A stretch of DNA of 64,000 bases from Roseiarcus sp963794655 (GTDB taxonomy: Bacteria > Pseudomonadota > Alphaproteobacteria > Rhizobiales > Beijerinckiaceae), in contig CAWCEV010000006.1 in the NCBI GenBank assembly GCA_963794655.1, positions 620,001 to 684,000 on the forward strand. Reading direction: 5' to 3'. Positions 24,919 through 31,822 of the stretch are shown one piece after another. Both the position numbers and the translations under genes were made by a program. The notes under the pieces are model-generated. The model worked only from the letters and a program-made list of their open reading frames with translations. It was not told where the DNA came from and searched no databases. Every line of letters starts with the position of its first letter. The stretch's first letter is position 1.

Positions 24919-24998
24919 GTCACAAAATGTGTGACTTTGCTCATACCGCGCTTGGAACGCGGGCGTTCTTTGACTAGGATCGTCAACGAGCGTTAACG
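24919..24998 (+). promoter_or_regulatory. Promoter region of the sigma/anti-sigma operon with two palindromes
   Basis: GTCACA-AAATG-TGTGAC (24919-24935) and GAACGC-GG-GCGTTC (24955-24968) are both perfect 6-base inverted repeats. Immediately after lies TTGACT (24970-24975), 17 bases, then TTAACG (24993-24998), a plausible -35/-10 pair for the sigma gene starting at 25025. The region is shared with divergent fabI, so the palindromes could control either gene. Confidence 0.45.
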
Positions 24999-25024
24999 TT
25001 TCTCGAGGCTCACACGAACTCCCG

Positions 25025-25588
25025 GTGTCAGTCGTGCCGCCGTTAAGCGACAGTTTGGCCGACCTACCAGACCTGCGTCGATTCGGGTTGGCTTTGACGC
25101 GGGACGATCGCTTCGTGCTCGACCATGCCGCTGCAGCCGCACTCGTGGATCGCCTGTTCAGGCAGGCTTCGTTCGAGGCCGTGGATGCGACTTCCCCCGG
25201 TGCTCCCGAAGATGCGCGCGTCCGGGCCTTCGGCCAATTTGTCCGGCTCTATCGCCGGCACGCGCGCCGCTTGGTCTTCGACGACGGCGAGACGGGGTGG
25301 GACGAGAATGCGGACAGCGCCAGTGACCGAGCGAGGGCCAGCGGGGTCGACATGGCCGTTGCCGTTCGCGCGCTGCCGCTCGAGCTCAGAGAGGCGCTGT
25401 TAATTGTCGTTCTGGCGAATTTCACCCACCGCGAGGCGGCCTCGGCGCTCGATATCTCGCTCGCGACCCTCGTGAGCCGGCTGACCAAGGCGCGCGAACG
25501 CCTCTCCGCGCTGACCAGGTCGCCGACCGCGTCTCAGACGGCCGACGTCGCGGAGCGGTCGATCCCTCATCTGCGCGTCGTCAAGTGA
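25025..25588 (+). CDS. ECF-like RNA polymerase sigma factor
   Basis: The 187-residue protein has a C-terminal sigma region 4 helix-turn-helix: LPLELREALLIVVLANFTHR, then EAASALDISLATLVSRLTKA. This is the usual form of region 4.2 in extracytoplasmic-function sigma factors. The N-terminal half is poorly conserved, with only a weak region 2 (FGQFVRLYRRHARRLVF), so the protein may be an atypical member. The start is a GTG. The stop overlaps the next gene, a membrane anti-sigma-like protein, as GTGA. This fixed pairing supports a stress-signalling module. The signal and target genes are not visible. Confidence 0.7.
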   Translation: MSVVPPLSDSLADLPDLRRFGLALTRDDRFVLDHAAAAALVDRLFRQASFEAVDATSPGAPEDARVRAFGQFVRLYRRHARRLVFDDGETGWDENADSASDRARASGVDMAVAVRALPLELREALLIVVLANFTHREAASALDISLATLVSRLTKARERLSALTRSPTASQTADVAERSIPHLRVVK

Positions 25589-26472
25589 TGGAAGCGTGGC
25601 GGCTACCGGATCTGCATGCCTTTGTCGACGATTGCCTCGAGCCTGATCAACGGCTGGCGTTCGAAAAGCGGATGGCGGAAGATCCGGCGCTTGCCCATCG
25701 CGCCACGATGTGGCGCGCGCAAAACAGCGCCATTCGATCGGCCTTCGCCGGCGAGGGTCCGAGAGCCTTCCCGATCAGCATCGTCCGTCACCACAACGAA
25801 GTTCCCGGCAAGGGCAGGCGGCCGGCGGCCATCGGCGCAAGAGCCAGCCGCGAGCTTCCGTCGCGGTCATCTCTGCCAGGATTCGAGGATGCGTCACGGA
25901 CTGCAACGAAGGTCGGCGCGGCGAGCGACTTTCGACCTCTGCCACTATGGCGGCTTGTCGTCGCTGCCGCCTTCGTGTGCCTGGGATGGGTTTGGTCGCC
26001 GGCCGCGACCGTTGTTCCGACAAACGGACTTGGGACAGCGGCGGTTGCGGCATTTCGGGCGTTTGTCCGGGCGGACGTCGTCCCAGTCGAGTTTGCGACC
26101 GGCGATCGTGCGGAATCGCAGGAGTGGCTGAACGCGCGTCTCCTTCGTCCAGTCCACCTGCCCGCCGGCCCTTCGGCCCTTACCCTGCTCGGCGCGAGGA
26201 TCGCTCCTTTTCCGGGGGGGTCGGCGGCGTTCCTCGTCTACGCCTCTGAGGACAGGCGCATCGGCTTGCTCGTCCGGTCGCTGGACGCGCCGATGACGAG
26301 AGCGCCCGAACTCCTATCTGCCGATGGCGGCGACGCCGCCATATGGACGTGGCGCGGCCAGGGATTCGCGCTGGTCGGGGACATGGACGCCCCGTCCTTG
26401 CTCAAGATTGCCGAAGACTTGTTCTATTCGCCGGCTGAGAGCGATCAGACCACGCCCGAGCGCGGATCGTAG
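25585..26472 (+). CDS. Membrane-anchored anti-sigma-factor-like protein
   Basis: The protein is about 295 residues long with a cytoplasmic N-terminal zone (MEAWRLPDLHAFVDDCLEPDQRLAFEKRM) resembling the start of anti-sigma factors. One transmembrane helix lies at about 121-143 (LWRLVVAAAFVCLGWVWSPA), and the rest, about 150 residues, would be periplasmic. It starts at GTG 25585 or ATG 25588 and overlaps the sigma gene, so the two are coupled. It should hold the sigma factor until a signal is sensed. Its 3' end overlaps the convergent DnaJ-like gene by 28 bases. Confidence 0.7.
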   Translation: MMEAWRLPDLHAFVDDCLEPDQRLAFEKRMAEDPALAHRATMWRAQNSAIRSAFAGEGPRAFPISIVRHHNEVPGKGRRPAAIGARASRELPSRSSLPGFEDASRTATKVGAASDFRPLPLWRLVVAAAFVCLGWVWSPAATVVPTNGLGTAAVAAFRAFVRADVVPVEFATGDRAESQEWLNARLLRPVHLPAGPSALTLLGARIAPFPGGSAAFLVYASEDRRIGLLVRSLDAPMTRAPELLSADGGDAAIWTWRGQGFALVGDMDAPSLLKIAEDLFYSPAESDQTTPERGS

Positions 26473-27386
26473 GGTTTTTGATCTCGTAGCTTGCGCATCA
26501 ACGCGCTCAGTTCCGGGTCGGTTTCGTTCGGCAGAACGATCCGCAGGGTCGCCAACAGGTCACCTGCGGGTTGATCGGCGCTGGCGGGAAGTCCCTTGCC
26601 CCGCAGCCGAAGCACCCGGCCTCCGCTGGTCCCCGGGGCGATCGACATTTCGACCTCGCCGCTCAGCGTCGGCGCCCGCACGCGAGCGCCAAGTATGGCC
26701 TCGTAGAGGCTCACGGGTAAATCCAGTCGCAAGTCGCGACCCTCGACCTTGAACTGCGGATGGGGCGCATACCGAATGGTCACGATCACGTCCCCCGGCG
26801 CGCCGCCGCGGTTGCCAGCGTGGCCCTGACCGCGCAGCCGGATCGACTTTCCCTCATCGATGCCGGCGGGCACGGCGACATCCAGCGTCTTGCCGGTCGG
26901 CAGGGCGACCCAAATCGACCCTCCATGCGCGATCGTCGCCAGCGGAACCGCGACAGAGACGCCGATGTCCTCGCCGCGGGTCGACTGACTGCGCGCGCGT
27001 GAACGGCCGGCGCCAAACAGCTCCGACAGGATGTCCGGATCGATCGAGCCGCTTTCGGCCGAAAACCCGCCGCTGCCGAAGTCGAAACCGAAATTGCGAA
27101 AGTCGCCCCGGCCGCCGCCTCCGGGCTGACGCCCGAAACCGAACCCCTCGAACTGCGGCGCTCTGGGCTTCCCTTCGGCGTCGATCTCGCCGCGGTCGAA
27201 GGCTTTCCGCTTCTTTTCGTCGCCGAGAATTTCGTAGGCCGAGCCGACTTCCGCGAATCGCTCCTTGGCCCTCGGCTCCTTGCTCTGGTCGGGGTGGTAC
27301 TTTTTGGCGAGCTTGCGGAAGGCGGATTTGATCTCGGCTGCGCCAGCAGATTTCGCAACGCCGAGAACGTCGTAAGGATCACGCAT
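26445..27386 (-). CDS. DnaJ-family co-chaperone (CbpA-like, no zinc finger)
   Basis: The 313-residue protein has a J domain at residues 3-68 with the HPD tripeptide at 31-33 (AKKYHPDQS), then a Gly/Phe-rich linker (FGFGRQPGGGGRGDFRNFGF) and a two-barrel C-terminal substrate-binding region. The four-cysteine zinc domain of DnaJ is absent, so this is a CbpA/DjlA-like type B co-chaperone. It would stimulate DnaK and deliver unfolded clients. It is convergent with the anti-sigma gene, sharing 28 bases at the 3' ends, and divergent from pdxH. Confidence 0.9.
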   Translation of the reverse strand: MRDPYDVLGVAKSAGAAEIKSAFRKLAKKYHPDQSKEPRAKERFAEVGSAYEILGDEKKRKAFDRGEIDAEGKPRAPQFEGFGFGRQPGGGGRGDFRNFGFDFGSGGFSAESGSIDPDILSELFGAGRSRARSQSTRGEDIGVSVAVPLATIAHGGSIWVALPTGKTLDVAVPAGIDEGKSIRLRGQGHAGNRGGAPGDVIVTIRYAPHPQFKVEGRDLRLDLPVSLYEAILGARVRAPTLSGEVEMSIAPGTSGGRVLRLRGKGLPASADQPAGDLLATLRIVLPNETDPELSALMRKLRDQKPYDPRSGVV

Positions 27387-27551
27387 TTATGAGCCCATCC
27401 CTCGGCCCCGCCTCAATTTCAAGCGCGGGAGCCCATGTCTCCCTCGCACATTTGGGCCTTCGCGCCGCGCCACGCAAGGGCGGCGCCGGTTGGCCACGGG
27501 GCGCGGGCCGGATATGGTCCGCTCTTGCCCTTTCCCCGGAGTTGCCTCCCT

Positions 27552-28166
27552 TTGAACGAATTGAGCCTCATTGACTTTACCGAGGCCGACGACCCTTTCG
27601 CCCTCTTTGAGCTCTGGCTCAGGGAAGCCGCCGGCGCCGAGATCAACGATCCCGAGGCGATGGCGCTTGCCACCGTCGACGCCGATGGGCTGCCCGACGC
27701 GCGGATGGTCTTGTGCAAGGGCGCAGACGCGCGCGGGCTCGTGTTCTACTCCAATATCGAGAGCGCCAAGGGTCGCGAGCTCAGGGGCCAGCCGAAGGCG
27801 GCGGCGCTCTTTCATTGGAAGTCGCTTCGTCGTCAGGTCCGGTTCCGGGGCGCGGTGGCCGAACTCGCCGGCGCGGAAAGCGACGCCTATTTCGCCAGCC
27901 GGCCGAGAGGGAGCCAGATCGGCGCCTGGGCGAGCCGGCAGTCGCGGCCGCTCGAGTCGCGGGCCGCCCTCGAGGCGGCGGTCGCCGAGTACGAACGGCG
28001 GTTCGGCGACGGCGAGGTGCCGCGGCCCGATCACTGGCGGGGCTACCGGCTCGAGCCGGTCGAGATCGAGTTCTGGCGCGACCGTCCCTCTCGATTGCAC
28101 GAACGGCTTCAGTTCAAGCGCCCGCATCCTGGCGCGCCGTGGGAAAGGCTTCTACTTTTCCCGTAG
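27552..28166 (+). CDS. pdxH: Pyridoxamine/pyridoxine 5'-phosphate oxidase
   Basis: This FMN enzyme of about 204 residues makes pyridoxal 5'-phosphate. The typical blocks are DARMVLCKGADARGLVFYSN, AALFHWKSLRRQVRFRGAV, SRPRGSQIGAWASRQS and the C-terminal RLHERLQFKR plus WERLLLFP. Homologues begin close to NELSLIDFTEADDPF, so the TTG at 27552 is preferred; GGAG lies about 11 bases upstream. A longer frame to 27435 would add 39 residues that do not look like the family. It is divergent from the DnaJ-like gene. Confidence 0.92.
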   Translation: MNELSLIDFTEADDPFALFELWLREAAGAEINDPEAMALATVDADGLPDARMVLCKGADARGLVFYSNIESAKGRELRGQPKAAALFHWKSLRRQVRFRGAVAELAGAESDAYFASRPRGSQIGAWASRQSRPLESRAALEAAVAEYERRFGDGEVPRPDHWRGYRLEPVEIEFWRDRPSRLHERLQFKRPHPGAPWERLLLFP

Positions 28167-28489
28167 CGCAGGAGTAATATGCAACTCGCGGCGAAACCTA
28201 ACCAAGCCGAGCCTTGGCGACCGGAAGTCCGGCCAAGACCGTCAAAGGAAAAGGCTTTGATACCCTTGGATCGCCTTTTCGGAAATGAGCGTTTTCAACG
28301 GTTTATCGCGACCCCGGGCCATAGGAAATCTCTTTTGAAGTCCGCATCAAACCGGCGCGACCGGCCAGGCATACGCCCGGGAGCGCCAAGGCGAGGCAAA
28401 CCTGTCATCTTCGTATTAGCCTCCCGCATGGATCGCGACCAGATGGATAGTAGCACGACTTCCGTGTTTCCGAAAGGAAATGCGCCAAA
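28167..28489. other. Intergenic stretch after pdxH
   Basis: About 320 bases without a convincing gene. Small frames such as 28179-28583 lack family resemblance. A purine-rich segment with AAAGGAAAAGG near 28235 and AT-richer DNA near 28260-28310 may contain promoter signals for the NUDIX region, but I cannot assign hexamers. Confidence 0.35.
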
Positions 28490-28648
28490 ATGTCGGTGGT
28501 CTTCGGAGCGCCGCAGGCGGATGGCAATGGCCCCCTTCTTTCCGCCGCAGCTGATTTCGATCCTGCGTGGAACATCGGCTTGATCGGCGCCGCGTTGGGA
28601 TTCGCGATCGGACCGACGCGAGCTCGAAGGCCAAGGATCATCGGATGA
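28490..28648 (+). CDS. Possible small hydrophobic protein coupled to the NUDIX gene
   Basis: A 52-residue frame runs from ATG 28490 (MSVVFGAPQADGNG) to a TGA that overlaps the NUDIX ATG as ATGA (28645-28648). It has a hydrophobic middle (WNIGLIGAALGFAIGP) and a basic tail (TRARRPRIIG), as expected for a small membrane-associated protein. AAAGGAAA lies about 11 bases upstream, a somewhat long spacing. The exact overlap favours real translation, but no family is recognised. Confidence 0.4.
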   Translation: MSVVFGAPQADGNGPLLSAAADFDPAWNIGLIGAALGFAIGPTRARRPRIIG

Positions 28649-29145
28649 ATGACCGGCTTTTCCCCGCCCGCCCCATCCTCGCCGTATCGGCGGCAGTGTT
28701 CCGGCGCGGGCGCGTCCTCATCGTCAGGCGGGCGCGGGCGCCGCTGATAGGCCATTTCAGCCTGCCGGGCGGCGTGGTCGAGGTCGGCGAGACCCTCGCT
28801 GAAGCGGTCGCGCGCGAGCTTATGGAGGAGGTCGGCGTCAGCGCCGAAATCATCGGCTTCAACCGCCATCTCGACGCGATCGCCCACGAGGGCGCCCGCG
28901 TCCGCACCCATTTCGTCATCGCCTCGTTCGTCGCCTGCTGGACTGGCGGCGAGCCGCGCCTGAGCGACGAAGTCGATCGCATCGAATGGGTCGACCCGGC
29001 TGCGCCCCTGCCGGCGCCAACGACGCCAGGGCTCGGCGAGATTCTTGCCAGCGCGGCGCGGATCGAACGAGACGCCGGCCGATCCCCGAAGGCGATTCCG
29101 GCACGCGATACGCGGCCTCAGTCACCGAAAGGCGAAGGCAGGTAG
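28645..29145 (+). CDS. NUDIX hydrolase
   Basis: This protein of about 166 residues contains the full NUDIX box GGVVEVGETLAEAVARELME followed by EVGV, matching GX5EX7REUXEEXGU. The family hydrolyses nucleoside diphosphates linked to another group, including ADP-ribose, NADH or oxidised nucleotides; the sequence does not tell which. The preceding residues AVSAAVFRRGRVLIVRRARA and GHFSLPG are typical of the ADP-ribose pyrophosphatase/MutT-like subgroup. The ATG at 28645 is chosen over an upstream start at 28567 because of the overlap with the small upstream frame. Confidence 0.88.
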   Translation: MNDRLFPARPILAVSAAVFRRGRVLIVRRARAPLIGHFSLPGGVVEVGETLAEAVARELMEEVGVSAEIIGFNRHLDAIAHEGARVRTHFVIASFVACWTGGEPRLSDEVDRIEWVDPAAPLPAPTTPGLGEILASAARIERDAGRSPKAIPARDTRPQSPKGEGR

Positions 29146-29217
29146 GGCGGGGCAATCGGATTTATTCGGTGAGTGAGTAAAGTGTCACCGATATCGCGAG
29201 CGCCAGGGCAGGGTGCG

Positions 29218-29242
29218 GGAACCTTCCTTTCGCTGATCCGTT
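29218..29242 (+). promoter_or_regulatory. Sigma-EcfG (general stress response) promoter
   Basis: GGAAC at 29218-29222 is followed after exactly 16 bases by CGTT at 29239-29242. This is the consensus -35/-10 pair of alphaproteobacterial EcfG promoters. The CsbD-type gene starts 34 bases downstream (29277), an ideal distance. Confidence 0.75.
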
Positions 29243-29276
29243 TCCCCTACGGTCCAACACTCGCAAGGAGAAGATC

Positions 29277-29459
29277 GTGGACAAAGAACACATCAAGGGC
29301 GCCGCCGACAATGCCAAGGGCGCTGTGAAGGAAGCTTTCGGCAAAATGACCGACGATCCGTCGTTGCAGGTCGAAGGCAAGATGGATAAGGCCAAAGGCG
29401 CGGGGCGCGAGGCGCTTGGCGACGCCAAGGACGCCGCGCGGCGGGCTACCAAGCCTTAA
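29277..29459 (+). CDS. CsbD-like stress protein
   Basis: This 60-residue hydrophilic protein belongs to the CsbD family, with MDKEHIKGAADNAKGAVKEA and the Asp/Lys/Gly-rich tail typical of these small, probably disordered proteins. CsbD-type genes are general stress genes in many bacteria, although their molecular role is unclear. The GTG start follows AAGGAG with 6 bases spacing. The EcfG promoter upstream supports induction by the general stress response. A strong terminator follows within 20 bases. Confidence 0.88.
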   Translation: MDKEHIKGAADNAKGAVKEAFGKMTDDPSLQVEGKMDKAKGAGREALGDAKDAARRATKP

Positions 29460-29476
29460 ACCCATCACGTTCTCGG

Positions 29477-29502
29477 AAGAGGCCGCCCTCGGGCGGCCTC
29501 TT
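29477..29502 (+). terminator. Rho-independent terminator after the CsbD gene
   Basis: AAGAGGCCGCC and GGCGGCCTCTT pair as a perfect 11-base stem around the loop CTCG, followed by TTTCT. It ends the CsbD transcript. The next gene's ribosome site starts only 7 bases later, so that gene needs read-through or an unseen promoter. Confidence 0.9.
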
Positions 29503-29523
29503 TCTATCAGGAGGAGCGCGCGG

Positions 29524-29796
29524 ATGCAGCCGGAGAACCCCGTGGCCGGGAAGCTGCCAGTCAGCGACGACGAGGGTAAGACCGCTCAGGTTGAGGCCGG
29601 GTCCGAGACAGAGACCATCGAAACGGGAAAAGGGTCGCTGCCGGAGTTGCGCCAGGCGTCGGACGAATTGAAGGCCAAGATCGACGAAGCGAAACGCCGG
29701 AACGACATGCCGGTCGACTCGGCTCTCGGAAATCCGGCCTGGGAACAACGCGCTGCTGACGGCCACCTCGACGTCCCCGACCAGGACGACGAATAG
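29524..29796 (+). CDS. Small hydrophilic hypothetical protein
   Basis: This 90-residue acidic protein has no recognised domain. It contains a helical, charged middle (LPELRQASDELKAKIDEAKR) and a C-terminal acidic tail (DVPDQDDE). The start is chosen because AGGAGGAG lies 7 bases before the ATG at 29524. A strong terminator lies directly upstream. Its proximity to the CsbD gene and its composition suggest a stress-related small protein, but this is only a guess. Confidence 0.6.
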   Translation: MQPENPVAGKLPVSDDEGKTAQVEAGSETETIETGKGSLPELRQASDELKAKIDEAKRRNDMPVDSALGNPAWEQRAADGHLDVPDQDDE

Positions 29797-29816
29797 TCTG
29801 GCCGGTTCCGCAGCTT

Positions 29817-29913
29817 TGTCATTCCCGCAGTCTTTTCATCCCCACGCAGGCGGGAATCTAGTCTAGAAGCGCTGGAGCTCCGATTCTGGAGGCCTGCGGT
29901 CGCGGGCATGACA
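29817..29913. repeat. REP-like interspersed repeat
   Basis: The segment starts GTCATTCCCGC and contains CAGGCGGGAATC, and its end has GCGGGCATGACA, so the outer parts pair as GTCATTCCCGC / GCGGGCATGAC. Sequences of this form are scattered between genes in many proteobacteria. It sits between two convergent genes, a usual site. No second copy was found in the window. Confidence 0.5.
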
Positions 29914-29935
29914 AGGAACAGAAGGCCGCGCCGAT

Positions 29936-30919
29936 CTACCCCGCCTTTTTCCTCGCACCTGGCTTCGCTGGCTGCTTTTCCTCGGCCGCCTTTGTTGGCG
30001 CTCCGCCGGCTATCGGCAGAAGCATTTCGCGCTGATCGAGGTTGCGGTTTGCCGCCTTCTTGCCCTTGGCGGGAGCGGCGGGCTTCGATGCTGGCGCCGG
30101 CTTCGCCGCCGTGGCAGCCGCCTTTGGCTGGGCTTCCTTCGCCCGCTCGATGCTCTGGCGCAGCGCCGCCATGAGATCTGTGCCGGCGACGATCCTCGGC
30201 AGCTCGCGCTGTTTGGTCACCGGCATGCCCGCCTTCTTCTCGTTCAGCATCGCGACGATCGCCTCTTCATAGCGATCATGGAATTGCGAGGCGTCGAACT
30301 TGGCGGCCTTGGTTTCTAGGATGTGCTCGGCAAGAGTGAGCATGTCCTTTGGAATTTTCACGTCGGCGATGTCGCCGAAATAGATCTCTTCGTCGCGAAC
30401 CTCGTAGGGGTATCGGAGCGTCGTCCCGAGCAGGCCCTTGCCCCTCGGCTGGAGCATGATGACGCGCTCGCGCTTCGAGAGGACCACCCGGCCCAGTGCG
30501 ACCATGCCCTTGTCCTGCATGGCGTCGCGGATGACCGCGAACGCCTCGAGCGCGACCTTGTTCTCCGGAATCAGATAGTAGGGGCTGTCGACATAGCGCT
30601 CGTCAATCTCGGACTTGGGTACGAAAGAATCGATGTCGATCGTGTGGCTGCTCTCGATCGCAATCGCGTCGATCTCCTCGTCTTCGACCTTGAGATAGAC
30701 GCCCTTGTCGACTTCGTAGCCGCGTCCCTTGTCGTCAGGCTCAATCGGCTCGCCGGTCCCTTCGTCGATCAATTGCTGGCGCAGGCGGTTGCCGGTCTTC
30801 TTGCTGATCTGCCGGAAGGCGACGCGCTCGCCCGAGGAGGTCGCGGTATAGAGCGCGATCGGGCAGGAGACGAGCGAAAGCTTGAGATAACCCTTCCAAT
30901 AGGGACGCGGCGGGGCCAT
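29936..30919 (-). CDS. ku: Ku protein (bacterial non-homologous end joining)
   Basis: The 327-residue protein starts PPRPYWKGYLKLSLVSCPIA, the typical bacterial Ku N-terminus, and continues through the Ku70/80 core to about residue 255. The C-terminal 70 residues are Lys/Ala/Pro-rich and low-complexity, a known variable region that can bind DNA. Ku binds double-strand ends and recruits ligase LigD; no ligD is in this window. The ATG follows AGGAG. The gene is convergent with the small hypothetical gene. Confidence 0.93.
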   Translation of the reverse strand: MAPPRPYWKGYLKLSLVSCPIALYTATSSGERVAFRQISKKTGNRLRQQLIDEGTGEPIEPDDKGRGYEVDKGVYLKVEDEEIDAIAIESSHTIDIDSFVPKSEIDERYVDSPYYLIPENKVALEAFAVIRDAMQDKGMVALGRVVLSKRERVIMLQPRGKGLLGTTLRYPYEVRDEEIYFGDIADVKIPKDMLTLAEHILETKAAKFDASQFHDRYEEAIVAMLNEKKAGMPVTKQRELPRIVAGTDLMAALRQSIERAKEAQPKAAATAAKPAPASKPAAPAKGKKAANRNLDQREMLLPIAGGAPTKAAEEKQPAKPGARKKAG

Positions 30920-31063
30920 GGGGAACTCCTACTCAACGCGGTCTTGGGGGTTTTCATAGCACGCCGGCCATGCAACCTGCAAGTCGTGGCCCAAACGAAG
31001 AGGTCACGTCGCGGAAGGTTGGTCGGGCGTAACGTCGTCGAGGCGCCGGATGTTCCTGTCCGG

Positions 31064-31822
31064 CTACTTTCGTCCGCCGGCCAGGAAGGCCTGGAACGCC
31101 TTGTGCGCCTCGCCGGATTTGAGCGCCGCGGCGAAGGCGTGCATCTCCTCCGCCATGCGCGCTTTCAGGGCCTCGCCGTCGCCGCGCAGAAGCCGCCGCG
31201 TCGCGAGCAGCGCCGCGCGGGGCTTGGCGGCGAGCGCCGCGGCTTTGCTCATCGCATGGGCGATCAGGTCGTCCCGGGGGACGAGAGCGTTGACGAGGCC
31301 GAGCGCGAGCGCCTCCTTGGCGTCGAACGGCTCGGCGAGCAGGAGGATTTCGGCCGCCCTGGCGCGGCCAAAGCGTTGCGGGGCGAGCAGCGACGACCCG
31401 GCTTCCGGCACGAGGCCAAGGTTGACGAACGGCGTCTGGAAGCGCAACTCGGGGGTCGCGTAGACGAGATCGCAGTGAAAAAGCAGCGTCGTGCCGATGC
31501 CGACCGCGAGTCCGTCGACTGCCGCGATCAGCGGCTTGCCGAATTCGGCGAGCCGGGTGGTGAACCGCCAGGCGGGAAAGTCGCCGCCGTCGCGCGATGC
31601 GGCGGCGACAAAATCGCCGAGGTCATTTCCGGCGGTGAACACGCCGCCCTTGCCGCTCAGCACGAATGCGCCGACGCCCTCGTCGCGCTCGGCGGCGTCG
31701 AACGCCTCGATCAGCGCCTCGTACATCGCCCCGGTGATCGCGTTCTTCTTCTGCGGCCGGGCGAAGGCGGCCGACATCACCGCGCCGTCACGGCTAATCT
31801 CGATGTCTTGCGTCTGTGTCAT
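31064..31822 (-). CDS. Enoyl-CoA hydratase/isomerase family protein
   Basis: This 252-residue protein has the crotonase oxyanion-hole segments VFTAGNDLGDF and AVDGLAVGIGTTLLFHCDLV. The glutamate usual in hydratases is at LVPEAGSS. It would act on enoyl-CoA in fatty acid or related degradation. The ATG at 31822 overlaps the stop of the acyl-CoA dehydrogenase as ATGA, so they form one operon and may catalyse successive steps. A longer frame upstream is out of place because it overlaps that gene. Confidence 0.9.
   Translation of the reverse strand: MTQTQDIEISRDGAVMSAAFARPQKKNAITGAMYEALIEAFDAAERDEGVGAFVLSGKGGVFTAGNDLGDFVAAASRDGGDFPAWRFTTRLAEFGKPLIAAVDGLAVGIGTTLLFHCDLVYATPELRFQTPFVNLGLVPEAGSSLLAPQRFGRARAAEILLLAEPFDAKEALALGLVNALVPRDDLIAHAMSKAAALAAKPRAALLATRRLLRGDGEALKARMAEEMHAFAAALKSGEAHKAFQAFLAGGRK

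Noticed and set aside
24954..24998. EcfG-type promoter before the sigma gene
   Set aside because: GGAAC is present at 24954 but no CGTT lies 16-17 bases downstream.
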